This document shows positions 1 to 10,178 of a DNA stretch of 64,000 nucleotides, piece by piece (position 1 is the stretch's first letter; every line of letters begins with the position of its first letter). The translations under genes and the position numbers were made by a program. The notes beneath the pieces were generated by a model, which searched no databases, was not told the origin of the DNA, and worked only from the letters and a program-made list of their open reading frames with translations. Origin of the DNA: Anisodus tanguticus (taxonomy: Eukaryota > Streptophyta > Magnoliopsida > Solanales > Solanaceae); assembly GCA_034509755.1 (NCBI GenBank), contig CM067545.1:49035062-49099061 (forward strand). The letters run 5' to 3'.

Positions 1-345
1 AACATAGTTTCTCGCTCATTAGCAGACTCCACTTTACACCATTAGTGAAACAACAAGACAGTCAAACTTGATTCTCTAAAGTGATTTGAACTTCTCTTCA
101 AAGCATCTAAAATTTCTCTCTCCAAACCACCCATCAGATACAAGCTGGAACTGTATTACACCAGTTATTTCGTACTTTGCTTAGTATATGCCTATGTCAG
201 CAATGCAAAAGATCCTGTGTAGCCCCAGGCATGGACCATTTGATACCAGCAAAGTTCAGAAATAGCTGCCATAGCTGGTCTATGATAGAACAGTCCAAAA
301 ACAGGTGATTAAAGGTTTCTGCTTGAGCCCCACATAGGTAGCTGC
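1..345 (-). pseudogene. LINE (L1-type) reverse transcriptase C-terminal fragment
   Basis: On the minus strand about 345 down to 197 encodes a zinc-binding tail typical of plant LINE ORF2 proteins (zf-RVT), with the motif AETFNHLFLDCSIIDQLW. Weaker similarity continues in shifted frames to base 1 (for example a WWVWRE-like stretch with an in-frame stop). It is a decayed 3' fragment with no catalytic region in the window. It lies in the LETM1 intron that follows the last visible exon, and its upstream side abuts a SINE remnant. Recognition rests on remembered family motifs. Confidence 0.72.
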
Positions 346-351
346 TACATA

Positions 352-442
352 ATAAAAGGGCAGCCTGGTGCACCAAGCTCCCGCTATGCGCAGGTCTAGG
401 GAAGGACCGGACCACAAGGGTCTATTGTACGTAGCCTTACCC
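352..442 (-). mobile_element. 5'-truncated Solanaceae SINE
   Basis: The minus strand carries the 3' part of the tRNA-derived SINE that is also present at 20177-20370 and 38903-39098. It has the core CCTTCC...GCGCATAGCGGGAGCTT followed by GTGCACCAGGCTGCC and a pyrimidine tail. The tRNA-like head with the A and B boxes is missing. It sits next to the LINE fragment, in an intron of the LETM1-like gene. Confidence 0.8.
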
Positions 443-749
443 TAATGAGAAACCTATTTTCTGTGAGCTATCTACAGTTAGGCAAGCCTCTTCGGCCTCA
501 ACCGAGAAAAGCACTCCGCTTTAAGAGGAGCCCTTGACTTCCAAATTTTCTTCCAGGGCCAAGGTTTAAATTGTTGATCTTCCTCTGATAAAATCTTGTA
601 GCAAGACTTGACAAAAATTCTGGCACAGGATTGTTGTTAGCTGGAAATGATAGGGGCTCTAATATCTTAACAGAACTTTGTAACATAACAAAGCTACCTT
701 ATATGAAACGACCATAAGAATGCAAATAAGTTCTTAGAAAAACTGACCA
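443..749. other. Intronic sequence without recognisable features
   Basis: AT-rich intron sequence of the LETM1-like gene between SINE debris and the duplicated segment. A 62-codon minus-strand frame here shows no family motif and no splice-site support. Nothing further is seen. Confidence 0.5.
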
Positions 750-965
750 TAATAGTGCAGGTTAGTTTATTTTAAAGAAGAAAGGGCACAATTGAAGGAG
801 AAAAATATAAATGAACTATTTAGGCTCGAATTATTCAAAATTTATTTAAAAGAAAAATAGAGATCAGCTGACTAAATATTTGTTAAAGAAGGAAAAAAGA
901 GCACAAGGTGGAGAAAAAAGGATACATAACCTATTCGACAAAAATTAACTCAATATAAAAAATCA
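750..965. repeat. Duplicated segment, copy A
   Basis: This roughly 215-bp AT-rich block is repeated in direct orientation at 1216-1427. Shared landmarks are AATAGTG, GCACAATTGAAGGA, TTTAGGCTC and GAGATCAGCTGACTAAATAT. By eye the copies differ by scattered substitutions and small indels. A Stowaway MITE sits exactly between them. Confidence 0.8.
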
Positions 966-967
966 TA

Positions 968-1215
968 CTCCCTCTGTTTCAATATGTTTGTCTGGTTTTG
1001 ACTTGGCACGGAGTTTAAGAAGGTAAAGAAGATATTTGAATCTTGTGGTCTTAAATTAAAGATATGAAGAATAGACTAAAATGTCTTTTAATCTTGTGGT
1101 CTTAAACATGACATGTGGAAAGTTGGAATTAAAGAGTTATCAAAAAAGGAAAGAGACAAACATTTTGACACATACCAGAAAAGAAAGTAAGACAAACATT
1201 TTGAAACGGAGGGAG
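968..1215. mobile_element. Stowaway-type MITE
   Basis: The element opens with CTCCCTCTGTTTCAA and closes with the near-complement TTTGAAACGGAGGGAG. It is bounded on both sides by TA, the Tc1/mariner-type target duplication. The interior is non-coding. It lies in an intron of the LETM1-like gene at the junction of the duplicated segment. Confidence 0.88.
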
Positions 1216-1427
1216 TAATAGTGAAGACCAGTTTATTTTGAAGAAAAAAGCACAATTGAAGGAAGAAAAGATCGATGAAGCGTTTAGGCTCAAGTTATTC
1301 AAAAATAAAAAGGAAAGCAGAGATCAGCTGACTAAATATTTGTTGAAGAATGAAAAGGAACATAATTTGGAGAGAAAAGGACATATAAAATATTAGACAC
1401 AAGTTAACTCAAAACGAAAAAATAATG
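1216..1427. repeat. Duplicated segment, copy B
   Basis: Second copy of the block at 750-965, in the same orientation, beginning at the MITE's right-hand TA. It ends about 8 bases before the splice donor of LETM1 exon 5, so the duplication is wholly intronic. Confidence 0.8.
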
Positions 1428-1435
1428 AGACTTAC

Positions 1436-2545
1436 TTTTGGAGCCTCTTTCGAAGCATAAATCGCAAATATGCATCAGTTCCAAAGGGGTTGATACCCAT
1501 ATATTTGCACATATTCACCAACCTCGGTCTGCATTTAATGGATACTTATCATTCACACTTCAATATTTTAACCACTAGCAGTATATGCAACAAAAAAAAA
1601 AACATTTAGTCAGAATTAAACCAAGAAAGTGTAATTGGGCAGAAACCTGCTGATATTATCCAAAGTCAGCTCATCATTAAACAGCTTGGCAAATCCTAAA
1701 ATTTCTTCATTAGATACACAAGCACCCCTTCTGACCTAGTCAATTGTAATATAAACATCCACAGCAGTTAAATAGGAAAAGGAGGGGGAAAGAACGGAAA
1801 CAAAAACTTTGGCTTATTATTTCAAGATTTGGCAAATATAGAAAAATACAGATGAAAGTAAAACCCAAAAAGATGTGAGAAATAAATATTTTACCTTATT
1901 CATAAATTCATCAAGGTCCTCTGCTGTATTCTTTAGTTCTCCGCTTCGCGAGCTTTTAACTTCCTTTGCCATCTCTTTGACTGTTTCTTGTAGAAATTTC
2001 GCATATTCAATCCTAGCATTCAGCCTCCTTTTCAGAGCCTCCTAAATTTGAGCAATTGAAACACTATGAGGATGTGGATACTCAGAGTTTAATGGAAATA
2101 AAAAAGCCTACAGAATCACATCCAAGCAGAGGCACCCATTGTTAGTTGAAGACATTAAACAATTTGCAAACACTATTTTTTAACTTTAACATGGCACATT
2201 TTTTTCAACTTCAACCAAATATTGTCCAAACACCTACTAACTGGATTGTCCCTGTTACACAATTTCATGAGCAGGCATATGTATATACAAGTCTAACAAA
2301 CAGATGCTAACTAAATAGAAGCTGCAATCACGGTATCATAGTGAATGTTCCTCAACTTTCAAGGAAATGTTCATATCCTTCAACTTGTGAGGCTAATAAT
2401 ATAACAGGGCAACAATTACCAGGACCACCGATGCATGAAATTAATGCTGGTGCTTCCACTAGGGGGATAAACTTTGCATATTAGCATTAGGTTACCAAAT
2501 GTTGTGAATAGAACTGAGCATCTTTTGTGTAGGTGTGTGTGGTGT

Positions 2546-2576
<31 letters not shown>

Positions 2577-4518
2577 GGGGGGGAAGTAAAGTGAAGTCAA
2601 GAAAACCTCTACAACAGTAGAAAGATAATACCATAACTGAAACAGAATTTATCCTTTCTGAGCACTTCAACGGAGAAAAAAAAAGATTGGTAATACCCTA
2701 AAATTACACCAAAGAAAATGTATGACCGTCTAAGGAATAATACAACCTGCAGTGGATTTGACTATATCAAGTACATAAGGCTCTATATTTAATGCTATAA
2801 TAACCAAATGAAAAGCTTTGCCCCCTACACAAATCCATTAATATGTTAAAGAGCCAAAGAGGATATAATGTTTTTCCCAACTTTACCACAAAGCTTTTTC
2901 TTCCACTACTATATCCAGGGACTCGTATTATCCTGAGAACTGACTTACATCAAGGAGATTCGGGTTATAAGAAGCCTATATCACTTATAATTGAATTTGT
3001 CAAGGATGGTAATCTTGACAAACTGCACATGCTAACTCAGGAAATAAGGTATTCCGTGTGTTTCAATCCTTAAGCTTCCATGGAGACCAAAAGCTCACAC
3101 ATCATGGAACTTCTAGTCTTCTACACTACTAAAAAAAGGGAGAGCAAAGGGTAGCTGGGTAAAAGCTTTTTTGAAGTCTATCACTGCCTCCACGATATCC
3201 TTCAAACTAAGTGACTAGAGGAGGTTATCATTAAAAGGAAACGTCAATCATGTGCTCATATGACTAATCATAGGGAACGTCAGTCCATAACAGAGGGTTT
3301 TTTCCTCTGAAGGGAACAAGAAAGAGAGCAAATCATTCTCTTTCCGAGGTTCAAAGAAAACATTATTTCATAGTTTACTATCTTAATAAAAATTTATTTT
3401 ACTTATAATTTTGACAACACATGGAATCTGTCACAAATACTGGCGTCAGAGGTAGAGAGAGAGAATGGAGCACCAATCAAGTTTTAGCACAAAAGAAAAT
3501 AGCTGCTGGAACAATTGGCACAACTCTTGCCTCTTCTTTCATCTTATCTTGGAAGGTTGACGGTAGCATGTTGGGAAACACTGCCAGGAATACCGGCAAC
3601 AAGAACTCCATAAATGGAACAATAATAAACACCGCAACAGGAACAAGCCTAAAAATATCAGCTGTCGTTCGTGTTAGTTGTTGTCTTTCCCTCCTGGAAA
3701 GACTCTTCCCATTGGCTGTTTTCAACAACAGCCTTGAACATATCCTAACATCAGCCCAAAGCAGTTTGGTACCCAACCAATAGTGTTGCATTGTTGACTT
3801 AAATTCATCCTTCCAATGTCGGAGCTTCTTTGCCCAATCTGCCCTGGAATAAGTGGAAAAGTGACTTAAGAAATAGGTGTAGAACATTATATATATGTTG
3901 TATAGGAATAAAGTATAATTTCAACCTGCTCATTGAAGCAACAGCTCTCAAAGCAGGACCAATCCCTAATAGCATGGCCCAAATTTTCTTGAGTAAAGGT
4001 TTAACACCATTCTGTGAATCTTGCAGCTGTTTCGCTTTTGCCTTGGCTTTGGCCATGGTTAAATCTTCAACTGCTTCATCACATTCTTCTGGTGAAGCTT
4101 CTTTCTTCTGTTTAACCGCTGGTTCTGCATCCTTATCATTTCCTTTACCAAAATCAGGTTGACCTGCTGCAGCTGTCGAATATCGTTGTTGGTTTGTTAT
4201 CCACCTGGCCCCCAAAGTAGAAAGAGACCCACATCTTCCTACTCTCAGACCCATGGCTGGAATTTCAGATGAGTTACTTAGGACATGTTTTCCCCATACT
4301 TTTAGTAACTCATCTTTGGTTGACGGATTTGAACTTCCTTCTTTTCTGTTATCTGCATTCTGAGGTTGATGAGTTACTGTAGAGCACCAATCCCAAGAAT
4401 TAGAAGCCTTAGATGATCCCCAGTTTTCATAGCTCGAAAAACCTCGAATGAAGGTATGAGGTTTCGTAGTAGAATCAAAGAGGTTTCTCTTCCTTCTCAA
4501 TATTGCTCTTGAAGCCAT
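1436..4518 (-). CDS. LETM1: LETM1-like mitochondrial inner-membrane protein, 5' part (partial gene)
   Basis: Exons, minus strand: 4518-3926, 3843-3531, 2041-1895, 1735-1647 and 1528-1436. The phases join (about 411 codons), and the last exon ends on an AA|GTAAGT donor, so the gene continues past the left edge. The start is the ATG at 4518-4516; an upstream TTG in frame is not needed. The protein has a basic, Ser/Arg-rich N-terminus fitting a mitochondrial presequence. A Lys/Ala-rich linker follows, then a LETM domain that opens with WLGTKLLWADVR, and a hydrophobic membrane segment (FRLVPVAVFIIVPFMEFLLP). Next come EALKRRLNARIEYAKFLQE and LGFAKLFNDELTLDNISRP. LETM1 proteins are inner-membrane proteins of K+/H+ or Ca2+/H+ exchange and mitochondrial translation; that role is inferred by family. 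The intron after exon 2 appears to use a GC donor. The C-terminus is outside the window. Confidence 0.93.
2529..2583. repeat. (GT)n microsatellite running into a poly-G tract
   Basis: TGTGTGTGGTGTG-type repeats run directly into about 24 consecutive G on the plus strand, in intron 2 of the LETM1-like gene. The minus strand, which is the transcribed sense, would carry a poly-C/CA tract. It is likely to be length-variable and error-prone in assembly. The minus-strand frame spanning it (2416-2670) is an artefact of the repeat. Confidence 0.9.
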
Positions 4519-4900
4519 TAGCAAAAAGTTCTTCTACTGTGGATACAGCTCATGTAACATATCCCAGAAATTATTTGCCTAATGCCAGCCTGACTAATAG
4601 AACAGAATATACCAAATAAAAGATCATAATTCACTAAATACATGGAATCATATAAGCATTTCACTTACAAAATATATTTGGGTCAACTAATTTGTATGAA
4701 GATTTTTGGGTCAACTAATTAAACAGCAAATGAATCTATTTCAGTTTTATTGTCTTCTTTCCTCATTACAACCAACTCCTAGCAAGCCAAAGTAGGATTC
4801 ATAGTTAATGGAATTGAATGCTTATCAGTATATACCAATTTGCTCCACAACAGTTATTAGTAACTATCATGTATCTGTGTTGCAAATCGTGCCGCCACTC

Positions 4901-5640
4901 AATTCACCCTAAACTTCACTTTTCCCTATCCACTTTCACTTGTAAAATTTTTAAATTACTACATGCAAAATAATAAAACATGACCAGACACTCCTTACTG
5001 CAACGTGAATGCTCTAACTTCAGATGATAAATAACTACTACATCAATTCACCCTAAACTTCACTTTCCCTTTCCGTATTCCAACTTTCACTTGTAAAATT
5101 TTTAAATTACTAAATGCAAATTAAATAAACATGACCAGACACTCCTTACTGCAACGTGAATGCTCTAACTTCAGATGATAAATAACTATTACATCAATTC
5201 ACCCTAAACTTCACTTTCCCTTTCCGTATTCCAACTTTCACTTGTAAAAATTTTAAATTACTAAATGCAAATTAAATAAACATGACCAGACACTCCTTAC
5301 TGCAACGTGAATGCTCTAACTTCAGATGATAAATAACTATTACATCAATTCACCCTAAACTTCACTTTTCCCTTTCCACTTTCACTTGTAAAATTTTTAA
5401 ATTACTAAATGCAAAATAATAAAACATGACCAGACACTCCTTACTGCAACGTGAATGCTCTAACATCAGATAATAAACAACTATTACATCGATTCACCCT
5501 AAACTTCGCTTTCCCTTTCCATATTTCAACTTTCATTTATAAAAAATTTAAATTACTAAATGCAAAACAGTAAAACATGACCAGACACTCCTTACTACAA
5601 CGTGAATGCTCTAACTTCAAATGATAAACAACTATTACAT
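4901..5640. repeat. Five-copy minisatellite, unit 144-151 bp
   Basis: Units begin with AATTCACCCTAAACTTC (the last with GATTCACCC) at about 4901, 5045, 5196, 5347 and 5491. Each contains ACATGACCAGACACTCCTTA and GCAACGTGAATGCTCTAAC (ACAACGTGAATGC in the last). The spacing alternates 144/151/151/144/about 150. The array fills much of the 5'UTR intron of the LETM1-like gene. It is non-coding on both strands. Confidence 0.93.
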
Positions 5641-6189
5641 TATAAAAATATCTGTGAATAAAAGACAATAATTACATTCTGTTAGAACAAACACTCTACG
5701 TTTCCCCCTTTGCCTTCCGCAAAAGGAAATTCAAAATCGCCTGCTCGTTGAGTCACATATCCACACTATTCCTTCTTCCACAGCTACAAAAACCTCCACA
5801 ATATTTATAAAACTCATCTCAATTTACTATAATTACTACTAGCGAAATATTTCCATTATCAGACTTCTACCTCATTATCCCTCAAAATTCAGTTTCTACA
5901 ACCAAGTATTCCACATTTTTCCACAAAATCACACCTAACATTTCCATTTATTCATCATCCACAAATATTTTGTTTATACAAGCGAACAACCATCCAGAAA
6001 TCCATATCACTTCGCACTGCTTCAAGTAAAGCAAATAGAGTACAATAAACACGCTCAATGCATGCATTTGCAAATGAGAACAATCATTGGAAAAAAAATA
6101 TAAGATAAATTTCAAAAAAATAACATAAACTTAGTATCAAAATCAATCGAAAACGGGAAAAAAAAAAGAGGCATTGAATTAGCTCTTAC

Positions 6190-6340
6190 CTGAGATGATG
6201 ATTGGCGAATTCGTGTTGGAATATTCTAGAAGAATGAAATAATTGATTTTTTACTAAATAATATTGTAAATCAAATCCAATTTGTCTTTCTTGTGTAGAA
6301 ATTTACTGAGAGTCTTCGCGCTAATCAATTTATAGTAACT
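6190..6340 (-). promoter_or_regulatory. LETM1-like gene promoter, 5'UTR exon and leader intron donor
   Basis: On the minus strand a TATAAATTG box lies at 6334-6326, putting transcription start near 6300. A non-coding leader exon then ends at 6190 with a textbook donor, CTCAG|GTAAGAG. The matching acceptor is TATCCACAG|TAGAAG, with the second exon starting at 4536, 18 bases before the ATG. The leader intron would be about 1.65 kb and holds the minisatellite. The exon is inferred from signals only. Confidence 0.65.
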
Positions 6341-7384
6341 GGGAACGCACTCCCAAGAAATGAGAAGAAAGACACTAAAAGAGACTGGACTGGGTCCTTT
6401 TTTCAACATGGGCTTAATACAACGGGCCATTATGGATTAATTTGAAATGGATTTGACTTTTGGCCCAAACCTTTTGTGCTCGATGAAGGGGTTAAGTTCA
6501 CAAATGACCTTCATAAGAGGGTGAGTCTTGATTTTTTGGCCGCGTTTAATAATTCTTTTAAAAAAGTAAACTCCGCTGAAGAAAATTTGTTAGGAAAAGC
6601 TTTTGTTGTTCATCATACATAAGTTATGGATATAAATTAGTTTTGCTTATAAGGGAGAAGTTAGGGATATTTCAAGACAGTAAACATGCTCAATTGACCA
6701 TAAATTTTATCTTATAGGTAAAAGTTAGAATCCATGTCTGATGGGCAACAAAAGTTTTTTTCCAATGAAACTTTTCAAGTAATGGCCATTTTTTAAAAAA
6801 AATATTAAGAAGGGACAAAAATTCAAGACCGAACACTTTTAAGGACACCACGATCATTTCCTATCGATGAAGATGGTCTGGTTTTTAGATACTAATAGGG
6901 TGGACTAGTCACTTTTCAGTTTTATAATTGAAAAATAATCGTTATCAGTTTAAAATAACACAATTAAAAATCTATAGTAGTGTCCTTGAATCCCACCTGT
7001 TGAACTTCAAATTTCGCTACCATGAGTATTTTTCAATTAGGAGATGAAAAGTTATTCTTTATAAATTTAATCCAGTTTTTGCGGGACTAAGTGCATAGAT
7101 AGCCGATATTAGACCCCTATTTAAGTTATAGTTAGAGTTTTATAAATTTGTGTAAGTTTAATTATTTTAAAATCAACTTCAGACGTATGAAATTAAAGTT
7201 GAGCTAGAAAAAGTCAAGCAATTTCAGACTAAACGAAATTAAAACATGTGGAGCCAAACTTCGGTCGTTTATGCCTGAATTTCAGATTTTTATACCTAAC
7301 TCTGTACTCAATTTTAAATGAAGGATCTGCTCTCTATCTCTAATTTTTATATCTTGAAAAAGAATATTCCCAAATTAAGTTGTA
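6341..7384. other. AT-rich intergenic DNA
   Basis: Upstream flank of the LETM1-like gene. No coding frame, inverted repeat or known repeat was recognised. Confidence 0.5.
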
Positions 7385-7656
7385 CTCTCTCCGTCTTAAA
7401 TTATTTATCGTGGTTACTAAAAATAATTGTCTCAAATTATTTGTCGTTTTAGAAGTTCAAGACATAATTAATTATTTTTTCTCCATTTTACCCTTTGTCA
7501 TTAATAAAGATAACACATAAATATATTAAATATTTAATGGAGAGATATTATAATTTAAACATAGATAAAGATAAAGTATGTCAAATTCCCTTCTGATTAA
7601 TATTTCTTAAGAGGTGTATAAATAAAAAAACGACAAATAATTTAAGACGAAGTGAG
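7385..7656. mobile_element. Stowaway-type MITE
   Basis: Ends CTCTCTCCGTCTTAAATTAT and AATTTAAGACGAAGTGAG are imperfect inverted complements flanked by TA on both sides. The interior carries ACATAATTAATTA and a GACACATAAAT-type block shared with the elements at 18661-18944 and 43795-44214, so the three form one subfamily. Confidence 0.82.
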
Positions 7657-7966
7657 TAAATTATGTTATGAGTTTGTTTGAATATATCATATCCTTAATG
7701 AAGTAATTGACAATTCCTCGGGAAACAAATTGAATCTTTTATTATGACTCGTCTTTAATTAAATACAAACGTAATTTCTTTGTTAGGTTGTGCCAACCTT
7801 TTTGCTCGTACTTAATGTGAATACTTATTACGTACATTACATATATTAAATCAAATGGCTGGTTTTACTCTTAAATATTTCTTAATTGATAATTTAAACA
7901 TATCTCTTTTTACAATTGGTTGTTATCTTATTTAACTCGTGCAAAAATATGAAACTTTATAGTGTT

Positions 7967-9010
7967 TGTTGGAAATTTGTCTTTGGTGGGGAGGTGCGTC
8001 CACCCATATTTAATGACTTAAACACTAGGGTTCCGCATGTTGGAGGTTTTGTCTCTTCACACGTGCATAATATATTAAGTGAGTAGATGACCGTAGGGCC
8101 AAGGATCGTCAAATTTCGTTGAGAAATGAAAGAGATATTGGTCCACGAAGTAAGGTGTTTGAGGCATGAAAATATGGTGCGGGACAAATCTACCACATCG
8201 GTGGGAAAAGGAAGAATTGTTCTCTTTATAAGTCTCAAAATTGGCTAAGGGTTTGGGACCCCAATGAGTAACCCATGTGTTTGAAGGAGGGAGGACTTGG
8301 GTGTGCTTGGGTTCGAGGCTAAGCCCACATGCGCATCGCCCGTCGGTCCGGGCTCGGGTCGTGGGTCGTGGGTCGTGGGCTTCTTCTGATATTATCTCTT
8401 TGGACCCCCAAATTGCTTAATATTTACAGTTTGGTCCCTAGAGTTTATGGAAAGATAAAATTGGGAACGATGGAAGGCAGAAAGTTTCTGTCTGTCGTTT
8501 GGGTTGATTTTTGGAGCGTTAAAACTCCATTAATCTGTACTTAATCTCCTCCCTAAAAGCTCATTTTATGTTGCACATTAAATCAGTAATTACTTGGCTG
8601 ATTAACTCCTCATTAATGGCCATTAATTGGCTATAAACAATCATTACTTGGCAGTTGAGAGGTCCCTCCCCTTATACTATATATTGAAACATTTTGGCTC
8701 AATTGTGGAGACTACTACACACAAAGACAAACAAAAGATATAACAACATAAATTCAGTCCAAAAACATGAGCAAAAACAGAAAACTCTTCCTTTCTTTTC
8801 CATTCTTCAGCAAGTCGTTTCGTGTTTGTTTTCTTCGTCAGAATCAACCTATTAGCTTTGTAGTGTTGATTAGTTGTTGTTTTATCTTGGGAGACTATTG
8901 CCCGTTAACGTAAAATCATATCTACGGGGCAATCTTTTCTTAAAGACATAGAGCTATCTCTCGACTCAGCCACAGTTGTAACCATCCAGATTTAGTGTTT
9001 CTTGATTTCA
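7967..9010 (+). mobile_element. LTR-like repeat (probable solo or orphan LTR)
   Basis: The block starts TGTTGGAAATTTG and matches, in the same orientation, the sequence from 63413 to the right edge. Shared landmarks are CCGTAGGGCCAA, GAAATGAAAGAGATATTGGT, CACGAAGTAAGGTGTTTGA, GGTTTGGGACCCC and a (GGGTCGT)n or (GGGTCAC)n run. It ends near TTTCA at 9010, and GGTTATCAAGATTCAAG follows, which resembles a tRNA-Met primer binding site. TG...CA ends plus a PBS suggest an LTR. No matching gag, pol or second LTR lies nearby, so the exact right edge is uncertain. Confidence 0.6.
8190..8232 (+). promoter_or_regulatory. snRNA-type USE plus TATA module in the LTR-like repeat
   Basis: CTACCACATCG (8190-8200) matches 9 of 11 positions of the plant snRNA upstream sequence element RTCCCACATCG. 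It is followed 24 nt later by TTTATAAG (8225-8232). In plants about 24 bp between USE and TATA is the spacing of U6-type Pol III promoters, and about 34 bp that of Pol II snRNA genes. The copy at 63638-63680 keeps the same 24-nt gap. Expected start is near 8255, at the GGGTTTGGGACCCC stem-forming sequence. Activity is not shown. Confidence 0.45.
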
Positions 9011-9488
9011 GGTTATCAAGATTCAAGACTCAACAAGTTTGCGGCAATTATAATATTGGTTATTTGTTTATCATTTCGAACACTTGTAATATTTATTTAT
9101 TTTTCGTACTGCTTTATATATCCAAGAGTGTTTCCTTGTGATAAGTTATTGTTATTTAAGTTAATTTTCTTATGTGATTTGTGTCACTTGTTTAGTTGCT
9201 ATAGCGTAATTGGAATTTGAATATTTTTTGACTAACTGTGTTGGTTTATAAGTTGGAAAATAGTATGTAGGTAGTTTCTTATTATAGCAAAATTAATCAA
9301 CCTTTTCAGAGTTTTCAAAAGTTCAATTTATTATTGTATTTTTTATATGTATCATAACAAAACAAACATGTTCTATTTGTCGCATCTTATTTCTTAAATA
9401 TTGAAATACTTTTTGCCAGAAAAAAAAAGCATTTACTTTTGATTTGAAAAAAAATGATTAAATTAATGACTAGTCATTAGAATAGATT
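9011..9488 (+). other. AT-rich sequence downstream of the LTR-like repeat
   Basis: After the PBS-like stretch there is AT-rich sequence with a 72-codon hydrophobic frame (9002-9220). That frame has no family motif and is probably chance. No gag-like coding was found. Confidence 0.45.
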
Positions 9489-10091
9489 GGGAGGCCCCCT
9501 TTACTTGTCTTGATTTGTTATTCCGGTATTTATTTCATCTATACCCCTCAACGTGTTTAAAATAGATATTCTAAACCTCTCTGGGCGTTGACTGAGCTTA
9601 TGTATGCGTGAATACGTGATTTTCTTTTATTTTAAAAAATAAAAATAGAAGAAAACACCCCTCCCCACATCCCTTCCCTCTCTTCTTGGTTTGTTGTTTC
9701 GGTATTGAGAATGGAAAAAATCTTGAGGAATTTTGGTTGAGTTGAACTTGGTGATGTTGAAGAGATGTCACATGTTTGTGTAGAAGAAAACCTTGTTTAT
9801 GTGGAAGGAAATGGTGGAAATGGCGAATGGTAAGGAGAACTCACGGTGGAGAAGAAATGAAAAGGCCAAAAAATAAAGAAATTTCAAAAGGGTTATTTTT
9901 TATTTTTTTTATAAAAAATAAAAATGATGTGGCATAGTTTATCTGACGTGGATTATGACATCAACGTGATTGAGATACACGCATTGTCAGAGAGGTTTAA
10001 AATAACTGTTTTAAACACGTTCAGGGATCTAGATGAAATTTTATAAAGGACAAATATCGAAATAACAAATCGGGACAAATAGAGGCCTCCC
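9489..10091. mobile_element. Non-autonomous DNA transposon with long TIRs
   Basis: The left arm GGGAGGCCCCCTTTACTTGT, then GATTTGTTATTCC and CAACGTGTTTAAAATAG, is mirrored as inverted complement by the right arm. That arm reads CTGTTTTAAACACGTTCAGG, then GAAATAACAAATCGGGACAA and GAGGCCTCCC. The imperfect TIRs extend about 100-130 bp inside roughly 600 bp. The interior has no transposase. Superfamily is unclear: ends starting GGGAGG with long TIRs suggest Mutator-like, but no convincing target duplication is visible. Confidence 0.78.
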
Positions 10092-10178
10092 AGACCATTC
10101 TGCCAACCTCTATTTGGGTTCGAAAGTTTATCATAATGTGAATTTCATTAACTAAACAAGTTCCAATAAAAAGAAAAA

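Noticed and set aside
3421..3783. Plus-strand 120-codon frame
   Set aside because: It lies antisense to LETM1 exon 2, whose minus-strand reading carries the conserved LETM domain and proper splice signals.
4519..4524. LETM1 start two codons upstream at a TTG
   Set aside because: The ATG at 4518-4516 is in frame, fits plant initiation and needs no unusual start codon.
4901..5640. Possible CRISPR-like array
   Set aside because: Units are contiguous 150-bp repeats without unique spacers, in a plant intron; this is a minisatellite.
8251..8400. snRNA or 5S gene in the LTR-like repeat
   Set aside because: No snRNA or 5S body sequence follows the USE/TATA module; only the promoter-like part is present.
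9002..9220. 72-codon hydrophobic frame as a gene
   Set aside because: AT-rich composition gives Phe/Ile/Leu runs by chance; there is no homologous motif, and it lies behind a PBS-like site of an LTR-like repeat.
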